Assembly (NCBI GenBank): GCA_014773175.1
Contig: VXCM01000457.1
Location: 191,976-255,975 of the forward strand
Source of the DNA: Lucifuga dentata
Taxonomy: Eukaryota; Chordata; Actinopteri; Ophidiiformes; Bythitidae
Reading direction: 5' to 3'
DNA: 64,000 nt
Numbering within the stretch: the stretch's first letter is position 1; each line of letters begins with the position of its first letter. A program made the translations under genes and the position numbers. Of this stretch, positions 28,870 to 41,595 are shown piece by piece. The notes beneath the pieces are model-generated. The model saw nothing but the letters and a program-made list of their open reading frames with translations, had not been told where the DNA came from and did no database searches.

Positions 28870-30521
28870 TTACACCGCGTGCTCCATCTTAATCAACTCC
28901 AGAATTATTTGGATGGTCCTTTCATCTAAAGGAGAAACAGATCACATATGATATTTTCTTTATTTGCTACTTATCCGAAAAAAAACAAAAACCTATTCAT
29001 ACTGTATCGTCTTGTCAAGTTTTTTTTTTTTAGATGCCGTATATTGTAAATTGTGATACCTTCCAGATTCATCCTTGGGTTCTCTAGTTTCTTTTCCAGC
29101 AGAGAATCCATCAGCTTCCTCAGGTGTTTGAAGATCACACCAATCCGTACGGGAGCCTTTAAGAATGAACATGGGTTTAAATAAATAAATCTTGGAGAAG
29201 ACAGAGGTAACTTTGATGCCATAGTGACCCCAATCCCAGAGCAAGTCAGCTGTCCTCGGACCTGGAAGTGGATCCATCCGTCCAGGGTGATGAGTCTTTC
29301 TCTATGCTGAATGTCTATGTCACCTCCAAACAGCAGCATGGGGAAAGGAGATATCAGAGTCGTGTCTCGTAGGTAGATCTTGGTGTACTTCACCTGCAGG
29401 TCAACATTCATAAATATAGGCTTGACTTGGCAATAAACATCACACTTACACACATACATTCTTTATCTGTACCTTCTCCTGGTAGAGCAGCCAGCCGTGT
29501 GTCTGCAGGTAGCGGTTAACAGATGAGGGATGGACCTGTGCCTTTCCTTGGGGGGTTTCCACCGTGCAGGCCACTCGCTCCAGCACATCCACAGATGGCG
29601 TGCACAAGACCCGGGCCACGCTGTCATACAGCCCAGCTGTCAGCGCTGCATTCAGGATGGAGATCTGCTGTTTGGACATCGCGCCTGTATGAGGTTTGAA
29701 GTGAGAAGAGGAGCGAGATGACCAGAAACCAGCCTGCTCCATCATCTTCATCAGCTCCTTCTTCACATCCTGGATCAGATATGAGGAGTAGAGAGGTAAC
29801 ATGAAGAGAGTCTGAGGTGAGACTGTGCATGCAAATGTGTGTATGTGTGTGTGTTACCTCTATTGTAATGAGTGCTGTGCGATTGAGGAAGTGTTTTCTA
29901 CAGTAGGACATTTCTGTTCTTGACCCCTCAGTTTGTGACTTCTTCCACCTAAGAGTATGAAGAAAGAAGGTAATCAGAAAACAAAATGGAATGAAGACTG
30001 AGATATAATGATGTCATCAAATAACCACTCTGATCCCGTAGTCCATACCCGAGATATGCGTTGTATATAGTCAGGTGATCAGAGTTGGCCAATGCCAGAG
30101 CAGCTTTGGCCAAGTTGGCTTCCTCCTTCCTATTCATTGGTGTGGAGAAGGGAGACTTCTCAGTGATGGCTGCCGCGATGGTTGCCTGAAACAAACACCT
30201 TATTAATACCAAAGGGGAAGCTGTGATACAAGTAAAATATATAACAATCATGGAGGATGGACATAGACATACTATGGGCTCCAGGCAGCCCAGGATGGCT
30301 CCATAGATGAGCATCTTCCCAATCTTCACATTGACAGGCAGGCTGGCCAGGTGGTGTCCCAGAGGGGTGAGGAGGTGGCTGCTGAGGTGACACGCACCGA
30401 TCCTCCTCAGCAGGCTGACGGCGTTACTGACTGACTGGGGCTGAGGGGCGTCAAGGGCACGGCTCAGAAAGTCCTCTGGAGAGCCGTACTGACATTTCTA
30501 CAGAGGAGAGAGGTGAGTGAG

Positions 30522-30569
<48 letters not shown>

Positions 30570-33500
30570 ATGAGCCTAAAATATTTCCATATATGGTCAA
30601 AAGTGTAAGTGCTTTCCCTATGAACTGTATATTGTTTACCATAATATGAAGACAGAGCTCCTCCAGTGGGACCCGAAGTATCTCTGGAATGGAGTAATCC
30701 ATGAACGCATCAAACCTGAGACCAAGGAAGGTGAACAAGAGCAGAACAGATCAGATCTGCACAAAGAGATAGCATCATTATTACAGTCTAATGGGGATTT
30801 CTTTGTTTTCCTGCTTTTGTGTTTCTGCTTTCATCCTGCAGATTGAATGATGACCCCCATACCTGTACTTTGGGTAGAGTCTGAAGCAGAAACCGCTTTG
30901 GACACGTCCTGCCCTTCCCTGCCTCTGGAGGGCGCTGGCTTTAGAAATGAAGGTTTCCACCAGAGAACTCATCTGGCTGCTCTCGTGGTACCTGAACAAT
31001 TGATTTCACATTTTCCTGTTAGCGTAATAATGTTTTAGGTACCTGATATCAATACATAATGTACAAGTCCATAATGTACTTTCACAAGAATGACAATCTG
31101 TTTTTATAATATAGAAGGTCAATGTGTAACGTGGCAAAGTTTTGGAGTATTTTTATGAGTGCTTACTTATTTTCTTTGGTCTTTCCAGTGTCAATGACAA
31201 ACACAACGTCAGGAATAGTCACACCCGTCTCAGCTATGTTAGTCGACAACACAACCTAAAAAGAAACACACAGCAGGGTCATTGTACTTTGAAACATCAG
31301 AGATTTTTAAAGGACCATACCAGTGATTTTTCATGTTTGAGCCCAATAAATACCACAGGTGACATTACAGCCAACATTTTCCAAAACATATAACCAATAA
31401 GACATTAAGGTAGTACCTTCCTGATTCCAGCAGGGGGCACTATGAAGGCAGCAGCCTGGTCCTTTGAAGAGAGAGTCGAGTGAAGAGCAACAATTCGGAA
31501 CCTAACAAAGTTAGAAAAGGCAGTGAGACAAAGGTACAGGGTAACGTCTGGTGTAGAGTGTATACTGCTGTAGGTGGGTTTGTGTCAGCATTTATTCTGC
31601 TTTAATAAATTGATGCAGAACTATTATGAATTTGCTTTCCAACAGGTATCATGTGAACCTCACCTGTTTTTGTCCCTGAACCTCTTGTCTGTGGAAAGCA
31701 GGTCATAGAGCTGCTGGATGTGAGCCAGACCTGGGAGGAACACTAGAACAGCACCGTCCACTTCTGCAAACTGTGGGGATTTATCTAGTGGATGACAGAC
31801 ATATAGAAATATCAAATTCATATTAGCTAGGACGATGTCACACAGCTTTATGAAATGTACAGCAGCTACGCTAGCTCCACTCAGCTGTGTGAAAACTCTG
31901 TTGTTTTGCTGCTACTTTCTGTTATACCTAGGTAGTCAATAAGGTCAAGCAGCAAGTCCACGTTGATCTTATGAGGGTTCATATACTGAAGAACCTGCCG
32001 AGTTCTGCTGCTGAAGTGGTCAAGATCAGGACCCAGGTCCCAGCCAGAAGAGGACTCCTTCACTATCACTTCCTGGAATACACACAAGCACGCACATGCT
32101 TCAGATGGGTACAACTTAGCATAATAACAATAATAATAGACTCTTAGAAAAGGATATTACTTTGTCAACGTTACCTGCTGTTGTAAAGTCTTGCCGCCTT
32201 TTTGGGTGACAGAGATGCTAATTTCCTCTTCCTCTTCGAGAATTTTCTGGCTGTACTCCGAGTCCTTTTCCAGGATGTATCCAGTCTGCTCTACTATTTC
32301 CTCTAGATGGTACACCTCAGAATAAAATCAATCCCACTTATAGTTAATATCATTATTTCATAAAGGAATTCACCCAAAATAGACAAGTGATCTCAGATTC
32401 TGTATAAAACAGAAACTTTAGCCCGTTTTACCTCCACAGGAAAAGACCTGCCAGGAATGCTGATTACTGGGCAGCGGTTGAAGTAGTTGGAGAACTTGGT
32501 ACAGTCCACTGTGGCACTCATTAGGACCAGCTGCAGGTCTGATCTGCTCATAACAATGTCTTTCAGGATGGTCAGAAGGAAGTCTGACTGAACACTGCGC
32601 TCATGAACCTGGCATGACGGAGGACAGGAAGTGGAGTTAAAGACTGCAAAGACTGATAAATCACAAAATCTGATTGTTTTAGCTGCATAATTTATTATTC
32701 ACCCAGTACTGTCTGATCAGAAATCGTCAATACCTCGTCTACAATGATGTGCGTCAAGGAGCTGAGGTGTCTGTCATGCTGGAGTTTCCTAAGCAGAACC
32801 CCAGTAGTACAATACAGCAGACGGGTCCAGTCCCCAGACTGGTTCTCCATCCGGATCTGGTATCCGCACAGTGACGACTGAAACATGACTCCGTTGTTAG
32901 ACCTCTATCTATAATACAGCAGTGCTTTTATTGGCAGAATAGAATTATTTTCACCTTAGAGCCGGGTCCATCTTCACAGCCAAGCTCCTGGCTGACTCTG
33001 CAGGCCAGGCTCATGGCAGATATCCTACGAGGCTGCGTCACCACGATGTTGCAGGGCTGTGCCACTTTGCCCCCAGTCAACATCTCCTCCAAGAGGAACT
33101 GAGGGATCTGAGTACTCTTTCCACTGCCTGTCTCACCGGCTATCACTGCCACAGGGTGACGCTGCAGGGCCTCCAGCACATGTTGGCGGTGTTGGAAAAC
33201 AGGAAGCTGTTCTCGCTCTGCCTTGAAGAATTAGTACAGTTCTTGAGTTACTTGGGTTCAGTTTTAGAATGTGCAATAGTAACATAAAAATGTGACTAAT
33301 ATGATCATTTCTTTAAAAAAATGGAAAATTAAAGTGTATTTACCTGCAGTCTGTGAGCCAGTGGGGACTTCTTCAGCTTCATCAGGAGCTCCCTGGATGC
33401 CTCATATGCTCCTTCCCTCCTCCCTCCTTTTTTCTCACACTTTTCCTCTGATTCTTCTCCTCCCTCCCCAATATCCAGATCAGCCAGGTTCTCCCAGGAC

Positions 33501-36500
33501 TCCTCAGGCTCTTCATCCCCAGACCTGTGCAGCCCCAGCTGGCCTTGGGATCCAGATTTCTGCAGCTGGTTCGGACTGTTGCTCTGGTTCTGTTGCTGTT
33601 TCAGCCTGGTCAACAGTCGGGAGATGAACTGGTCTCGAGGTTTGTTGGCTGCAATGCGACTGTCTTCCTGTTTCTGCTGCTCGCTGTCTCGCCACTCCAG
33701 CCACACATCTCTGTAAGTTGGAGGAAGGAGCTGGTGCACCGACTGAGAGTGAAAGATGGGGTAAAAAGTGAGTGCCAGGCAAATGTCTTCTCAAGTAAAA
33801 CAGGAAATAAAAATTGCACTATCCTCCTCTTTTGGGTTATAAGCAGTACCTGTCCTTTGACTAGCTGATATAGTGCGAGCGTAGCTGCCAGGTGTTGGGC
33901 CTGCATACTGTCTTCAGTCACAATAGTGGGACAAACTTCCAGAACATCATCTGTTCTCTGGACACGCACCCTGATGACAGAAAATATATCATCAATATGA
34001 AATGATACGACAAACTACATACAGACTTCAGCTGCATGTTATTTTACTCTTCACTCTGGGCAGCAAAACAGACAGCACAAACACACACATACTTGCATCT
34101 CCAGTATCGACCAGCCGCAACCTTGTGAAAAGCCGGTGGCGGGCTCTTGGGCAGATTCTTTCGAACCCAGTCTATGAGGAATTGTTTGGGAGACTTTCCT
34201 GTCCAACTGCGAGCTGTGTAGTCAAAATTGCGAATGTCCTTTGGACCATTCTTTTTCACAACTGTGGAGGAAAATGTAAAAAAAAATTGTCAGATTCCTT
34301 GCTACAGCATCTATCTAGCTTTATAAATGGAACCGTAGAATTACATCTTTTGAATTTACTTTATATTTTGTTAAAGTCTCTCAATGAATACATGAGTCAT
34401 ATTTGGCAGAGTAGATGTTTGTATGAGACCTGCACCTTTCTCTGAAGGAGGGGTCTTTTCAGCTTGTTCAAATAAGCTGAAGCTGAGCTCCTCTTTGCCA
34501 TCACTGACAGGAAGTACTTTCTTTTCCTTTTGAGGCACATCTCCCACCTTTATAGCCGGATTGAACATGGGGTGGGACTCCAAAGGCTTCATTTCTAGAA
34601 ATAGAAGGTACAATTATTTTCAATTGATTATAGTTCTGATTAAGTTCTGATCCCTACATCTAAGCGTCAAAAATTATGGACCTTGTTGTATGATACGTAT
34701 CCTGTCCTGTGCCATCCTCTGGCTCGCCTTGTCCCCTTTTGTCTTGGCAACAGCTGCCATTTCCTTGACATCATACAGGTGGGCAGTGAGCACCAAGTAC
34801 CTGTCATTCTACACAACAGGTAAACACTATTATATAAGTACACCATGCCACATTCACACTGACATATTCACAACTTCATATCTATTACACATATTTCAGC
34901 TTTAAAGAAACATTCCTGCGATTTTGCATGTTTAAGTCCAACAAACAATTTCCAAAACATTAAACCATATTTTAGTTTTCCTGTTATTTTGCCAAACACC
35001 CTAATCTTTTAAAATCAAATGTTCCGGTGATACTGTACACTTAAAATTCAATGTTTCACCTGTTAACATATATGTCCGAATGCTGAAGGGACAGTCATTT
35101 TTAATTTTTCAGTAAAAGCAATCTTCTCCTGGGACTATATTCCCTGGCGGAGACACACAGTGTCTTCCATGTTGGACCGGTTAAATAAAGTTACTTCAAC
35201 AAAAAACTTAAATAGACATCATGCTCACTGTGATGGATTTACTTATCTCAAGCACGTTTCTAGTCTCTACAAATTTAGTTTTTAATAATGTATTGGAATG
35301 AACTGAAACCAATGGCAGTCTGAAAGGTAAGAAAAAAATTCTAAACTTTACCACTAAAATAGTATATTTTGGGAAATGATTGTAGGTAACATAATATTTG
35401 AGGCCATCACCACCACTCGGTGCTGCGTGTTCTCAGGGAGATCAGCACGCAGGACTCTGGTGATCTGGATTTGGTGCATGGAACTTCACAAATTAAATAA
35501 CTAGACTGTTTATTACTGTCACTGTTTGTTTATTTGTTATTGTTTGTCCTGGTCTGTTTTGTTGTGGGGTTTTTAACCTCCTTGATAGAAATTGATTGTT
35601 AGTTTTAAATAAAACATGATAGGTTGGTCAAAGAAGGCCAGTGAAGATCACACACACACTCACTTAAGCACTATACATTTTCTGTCTGATGCAAGATCAA
35701 ACTGCATATATACAAAATGGTTTATGCCGATCATGTCATTAACCACAACTATATACGCAGACAGATGAAAGAAAAAAAAAGTAAGTAACATTGTATATGC
35801 AGATTTAATATATATTGGTCTCAAATATGCAAAATCGCCAATATTGTCCTTTAAGTTACTTAACTGACCGGGTCAAACTTTTCCTCCTGTTCAGAATTGT
35901 GTGCAGACTTCTCTTCCTCCTCTTCCTCTTCTTCATCATCACTGGCCTGCTCTGCATATCTCAAGATCCAATCCTTCATGCTTGCAGCCTCATCCTTCTC
36001 TGGGACCTGACAAACAACACACTTATAAGCTATTAAATAGCAAGTACACATCTGTCGAACGAATACACATATACACACAAACCTTATTTGTTTCTCTGTG
36101 AGAGTTCCTAGGTGCTTTGGGACTTGGGGTTGCAGGCTTCTGCTGGACAGGAGGCTGGTACCTGGGCCTGCTCCTTTGGCTCTCCTCCTGCATCTGCTGG
36201 CTAAAACCTTCTGGTAGCTCCTCTGGTAAATAGACAATCAAGAAAGTTACATTACTGAGATCCTCTGGTCTTTAAGAGCTATATGGTGATATGTAAATGA
36301 CTGCTGGTGCTTTGTCGCTTTGTTTTACCATCTTTAAGGTTGAGACAGAGCCAGTCAAGAGCAGAGTGCAGATCACCTCCATGCAGCACGCTGCTCTTCA
36401 TTGCTTCTTCAATGTGTTCTGTCTTAAAGTTAAACTTCTGCAGAGCTGTGTAAAGATCCTGCAAAACACATAAAAGGAAAGTCAACCCTGAATGCAACAA

Positions 36501-37743
36501 TCTGTCACAAGACGAAATCTGTACTGACATCAGCTGTTAGAAGTCAGAATGATGGGTTTATTGTTACCAGCAATTTCTTGCTTGTGAGTCTGCCTGATAC
36601 TGGTCCTTTGTCTCCATTCTCCTGACTGAAGTCATTAATCAGCTTGATGATCTTCTTTTCCAGGTCAGCTTGGATACCAACCTGAGTTAAATGGGAAGTC
36701 TTAGTCAAAGCTTATTCGTTGACATACTGAAGGTTTTCTGGTGTGAAGCATTTATGACAAACTTGTTGAGAATTATATCTGAACAGACAAGGGTCTATTT
36801 CAGCAGCTGGACCAGTATCAACAACCATGTAACCAGTTCTCTGTGTTGCATGATAAAATTAAACCTTTTTGTAAGAAAAAGGGACATACTTTAAGAATTG
36901 ACTTGTCAGAGACTCCACCTGTGTCAACCTGGGCAGTGTTGGTGAGGCTGTATGTCTTCGGAGCTGGAGGAATTAAAAAAAAAAAAAATATATAGAATAC
37001 TGTATCCTTATAGAATTCTATCAATCACTGTTACCAAGACTATGAAACACAATCTCGAAAGCATTCTGAAATACAAGATTCATTTGCAAATTTAGGGAAT
37101 CAAAAAGTTAGTCACTACAGTTATATGTAATTCAAAGGAAGTTTGATTGGTCTGAATTTAGATGAAGCAAATTTGACAAAGAAGAAATATATAGAGACAT
37201 ATACAATAATAGCAATACAGACAAATCATGACCAATTGTATATAATACAATCCAACATAACATTACCACAAAACGTTGAGTCAACACCTTATTGACAGTC
37301 TCGACATTCAGTGACATTTGGTTCTGGATCTTTATATTAAACTAACTATATTACTATAACTCTATTGAACTGTCCCTGTGTTCATGACATTGTGTCTACC
37401 TCTGTATATTAAATAATATAATGATGTCACACTATACACGCATAACAACTAAATGGGAATGGTACAGTTATGATTTTGTACATAAGACTTGGGAATAAAA
37501 CTAATCGCACCTTTAGATTTATTGTCTTTGGCTGCTTTGGTCGGGTTGTTGCTTTGCGGTTGTTTCTTGCCTTCCACCGCCACGCCGCTCCCGGGTGTAG
37601 CAGCAGCAGCAGTCCTGCCTGCTGCNTTTCTTGCCTTCCACCGCCACGCCGCTCCCGGGTGTAGCAGCAGCAGCAGTCCTGCCTGCTGCAACCGGGGCCA
37701 CAGACGCAGATGCCGCCGCTGATTTCTTTTTCTTTCCACCCAT
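28870..37743 (-). CDS. dhx29: DHX29, DExH-box helicase for 48S ribosomal scanning (28 exons)
   Basis: Coding exons, 5' to 3': 37743-37511, 36963-36890, 36681-36568, 36458-36329, 36222-36083, 36006-35869, 34808-34682, 34594-34436, 34261-34093, 33970-33850, 33742-33344, 33221-32955, 32877-32734, 32608-32432, 32315-32175, 32072-31928, 31784-31664, 31501-31417, 31255-31167, 30991-30863, 30715-30640, 30497-30273, 30185-30049, 29948-29858, 29769-29473, 29393-29262, 29156-29060, 28925-28870. DHX29 binds the 40S subunit and eIF3 and helps 43S complexes scan structured 5' UTRs. After collapsing a 63-bp artefact in exon 1 the product has 1382 residues (human 1369). Visible are the MGGKKKK start, the UBA-like [16 protein letters not shown], an acidic run in exon 6, and the dsRBD-like [17 protein letters not shown]. 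The helicase motifs are GETGSGKST (609-617), DEVH (716-719, split by the exon 13/14 junction) and QRQGRAGR (992-999), followed by HA2 and OB-fold regions. The exon 12 acceptor reads AAG; all other junctions are ordinary. Confidence 0.97.
30529..30567. repeat. (TG)n microsatellite in a dhx29 intron
   Basis: About 19 TG units between exons 21 and 22. Confidence 0.97.
31307..31393. mobile_element. MITE end fragment inside a 161-bp dhx29 intron
   Basis: After TTAA (31307-31310) comes AGGACCATACCAGTGATTTT and about 65 bp more of the MITE end, down to CCAAAACATA. It makes up half of the intron between exons 18 and 19. Only one end is present. Confidence 0.8.
34902..35854. mobile_element. TTAA-flanked MITE copy C, interrupted by an A-tailed insert
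   Basis: The element spans 34906-35850 with TTAA on both sides (34902-34905, 35851-35854). The left end has diverged (AGAAACATTCCTGCGATTTT). Family sequence is followed up to about 35398. Unrelated DNA then runs to an A-rich tail at 35771-35780, and the MITE end resumes (TCAAATATGCAAAATCG, then TTGTCCT). It fills most of dhx29 intron 6, and its right edge lies 13 bases from the exon 6 donor. Confidence 0.75.
37563..37689. other. 63-bp duplicated contig ends joined by one N, in dhx29 exon 1
   Basis: Bases 37563-37625 and 37627-37689 are identical, separated by the N at 37626. The exon as written is 233 bases, out of phase with exon 2. Removing one copy and the N leaves 169 bases, which restores the required phase and a normal N terminus. 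It is therefore an assembly artefact and not a real tandem repeat. Confidence 0.93.
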
Positions 37744-37966
37744 ATTCCACCCAAACACCGGCTGGCTGCGGTTCCGCTACGTGTAATGACTAGACATCTA
37801 CAAAACGCTATACTGTAAACGGACGGTAAAGCGTAAAGCTTAAAACGACGCTGATCAGTTAACACCGGTTTGGATGACTTTTGGACCACACGGTTTCCGT
37901 AGTAACCGGAAGTATTACTATGCTGCCTGCCTCGTGTTGTATTGTGGGAAGTGTAATTGAACAATC
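37744..37966. promoter_or_regulatory. bidirectional promoter shared by dhx29 (-) and mtrex (+)
   Basis: Only 223 bp separate the two start codons. No TATA box is seen. Near the mtrex side is ACCGGAAGT (37905-37913), a strong ETS/GABPA-type site. TGTGGGAAGTGTAATT (37943-37958) has a reverse complement resembling the ACTACAnnTCCCA class of ubiquitous promoter motifs. The mtrex ATG itself lies in AATCATGGCGG, which resembles a YY1 site. These motifs are common in CpG-type bidirectional housekeeping promoters. The same head-to-head pair exists in human 5q11.2. Confidence 0.85.
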
Positions 37967-40900
37967 ATGGCGGACTCGTTTGGTGAGAGCCTATTCAGCG
38001 TGTTTGATGACGAACAGACTACTACCACCAAGAAGTTAACTGCCTCTGTGGCAACAGAACCGGGGTAAGATATGTATTTTATTGTGGTAAACTTTTTTAA
38101 ATCATGGTAAATTTTGATGTTATAATTAGGAAACTGCGAAACAGTGCTAACTAGCTAACGGCATGCTGCTTGCTACCTTGTTTTTGTACCAGAGATAATG
38201 TACCCACCTTTTCTGCCTAACCTAAAATTCTTATTACCTGTACAAAATGTAAAGTTAAAAATTGTTGCACAAACGCAGGTGTCTAAATTTTGACAGTATT
38301 TGCGTTATGTGTGAATAGCAAAAGTTGTATCCGTTTAATCTGAGCTAACAGCAGTTCTGTATGTCTGTACTTTTGTACAAACAGGAAAAACGTAGCTAAA
38401 AACGAGAGTGACAAGGATGCCGGTCCATCTGTCAAAGTCAAGAGGGAGGCAGACAGCGATGGTGCAGAAGATGTGGTGTTTGGGAAGAAACCCCGCCATG
38501 AGATCTCCACTAACGACCTAAAGTGAGATAAAGTCCACCCTGATGAATCTGTACACGATCTTGTAGTACTATTGACATGCATCTCAGCCTGGACATGATT
38601 TAAAAAAAAAAAAAAAAAAAAANCCATGATTGCTTTGAGTGTTAGTTACTGCAGCTGAATACAGTTTTTTGTTTGTTTTTTTTTTTGGTCTTGCAGTCTT
38701 GCAGAATTTATGCCTCAAGTGAAAGTGGAGCCCGTAGAAACAGTTGAAGGATGCTCTCACGAGGTAAAGAACTTAATTTAATCAGCCTTATAGTTAATAA
38801 TTAAGAAAAAAAAAAACATTAGGTTGGGATCACTGGCGCACAGTGGTTGCTGCTGCCCCTACATTTATTTGTTTGTTTTTGTTTCATTTTATTTTTCTTG
38901 TGCAGTTTTTGCTGTATTCCAGTTTGAGAATGGTGATTGTTTTGTGAAATGTTTGTGGACTGTGGAGTATAATAATAATGTATTTTTAGTTGCTAAAATT
39001 TCTCTCTTTCTCTAACAGGTAGCTCTTCCTGCTGGTGAAGAATACAAACTGCTGAAACCTCGGCTGGGGAAAGCAGCTAAGGTACAATATAAGCTTTAAA
39101 ATGTTTCTTTTACATGTGGGAACCAATTTAATATATTAAAAGTAATGAAATGCTGTCTGCATACACTAAAATATGATTTCAGAGCAGATTGGAAAATATG
39201 CACATGTTATCTTTTAATGGCAGTGCATGGTTTCTAATATATTTCTAGGCATGTCACTTTCTGTAATGTATGTTGCACAAATTTTTATGTATTTTTGATA
39301 TTGCAACTCTGTCTTGCAGGAGTATCCTTTTATCCTTGACCCCTTTCAGCGTGAGGCCATCCTGTGTCTTGACAACAAGCAGTCTGTGCTGGTATCAGCA
39401 CACACGTCTGCTGGCAAGACTGTTTGTGCTGAGTGGGTATCATTAGTAAATATGGAATTATTTAAGGGCACAANTCTGCTGGCAAGACTGTTTGTGCTGA
39501 GTGGGTATCATTAGTAAATATGGAATTATTTAAGGGCACAAGGTAGAAATTTTGTTCTCTCAAAATAACTTTCCACAGTTGTCATCTCTAGCAATGTTTG
39601 GCAAATAAAACACTTTGGATACACTCAAAGTGGCATGGTAAAGCTTAAAATGAGGTGTCCTGACTTGACTCTGAAAAAAATAATCATTTTCAAGGTACTA
39701 ATTTTACATTTAACATCAGAAAGGTGAACATTTTCTATGCATATTTACAAAAAAATCTGATTTTTTGCAAATATTGTATCAGCATCTTATTTTTTTTAAG
39801 CTTTTTGCAGTGTTGGCAGTAATTATAATGATCTTTTAAGCAGTGAATTGAATGTCAGTTACATTGTGATATAAACTGGCTCACTTAAGCTTCTTTCCTT
39901 GTAGATATGCTATTGCGTTGGCCCTCAGGGAGAAGCAGAGAGTGATTTTCACCAGCCCTATCAAAGCTCTCTCCAACCAGAAGTACAGAGAGATGTATGA
40001 TGAGTTCCAGGATGTAGGACTGATGACAGGCGATGTCACCATCAACCCCACTGCCTCTTGCCTTGTAATGACAACAGAGGTGAGACACATTTTGCCAAAC
40101 AGACAAATCTGGAAACATTTTATAGACTTGATAGAATGTCAGATGTCACTGTTTGGAGGGGGATGCTGCAGAATTAATCTGGCACATTGACTTGCGTTTG
40201 TCCCAGATTCTGAGGAGCATGTTGTACAGAGGCTCTGAGATCATGAGGGAAGTGGCATGGGTCATCTTTGATGAGATCCATTACATGAGAGATGCAGGTC
40301 TGTAAAAAATCCAGACAGCATGGACACGTTTTTAATATCACACGATCACTGCTTGGGAACATTGTTCTCTTTGTAATTCCATTTTCTGTGTATTTCAGAA
40401 CGTGGCGTGGTCTGGGAAGAGACCATCATCCTTCTTCCTGACAATGTTCATTATGTCTTCTTGTCGGCCACCATTCCCAATGCCAGACAGTTTGCTGAGT
40501 GGATTTGTCACTTACATAAGCAGGTGGGCTGGTACACACATATAGATTGTCTGCTGTTGTAGAATTGCATTTTAAAGTTTTTATGTTATTTTCTCCTTCT
40601 TTCCCAACACACAAGGTGGAAAATATCTGTCTGACTGAAAATACTTTTGTGTTTTTTGGTCACTTTGTTTTACCTAATCAAGTATTTATCTCTTATGTCT
40701 TGCTGAAGCCATGCCATGTAGTGTACACAGATTACCGTCCCACGCCGCTGCAGCACTACATCTTCCCAGCAGGGGGCGACGGACTCCACTTAGTGGTGGA
40801 TGAGAACGTAAGGATGAACTAATCTCTTTGGGCTTTCCAGGAGTTATGAAAGAAAGTTGGCTACATAGTCATGAATTGATTGTTGATTCAGGTTTCAGAT

Positions 40901-41554
40901 TTCTGTCTTTGACCTAGTTTCTTTTGCACAACAGATTAAATGTGTCTAGTTTCTGTTTCCACAGCAGTCTTTACATGACAGATGATATCTCTTGTCTAAT
41001 GTGCATGCTGTTCTCCAGGGTGACTTCAGAGAAGACAACTTTAACACTGCGATGCAGGTGCTGCGGGATGCTGGGGATCCTGGCAGCAGTGCAGGGGGCA
41101 AGTGGGATCCAAGAGGGCGGAAAGGAGGAACTAAAGGTGGTGTTTATGTCCCCCAGGTTAAAATGACAACATGTGAATGTCTTAAATTCAGCTACTGACA
41201 TCAGTGCTGTTTCCCCAGGTCCATCCAGTGTGTTTAAGATCGTGAAGATGATCATGGAGAGGAACTTCCAACCTGTGATCATTTTCAGCTTCAGTAAGAA
41301 AGAGTGTGAGGCTTACGCTCTCCAAGTGTCCAAATTGGACTTTAATGGAGGTATGTGCACCTGTACCACAATCTGTGTTGTGTTTGAATGAAGATATTAT
41401 AGAGTCCGTTTATTATTATCTCCAGAATGATTTACTTGACCTGTTCTGTTATAAATGAATAAATGCCAGCTGGACATCATGTCGCTCTTATAAACTAAAA
41501 CTAATCTACTTTTATATGAAAGTAGAATTGCAGTGAACAGTGAATTGCACAATG

Positions 41555-41595
<41 letters not shown>

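Noticed and set aside
39475..39541. A second, tandem mtrex exon 5
   Set aside because: The copy is only the exon's last 26 bases plus intron, is identical to the first copy and is separated from it by an N. It is an assembly echo.
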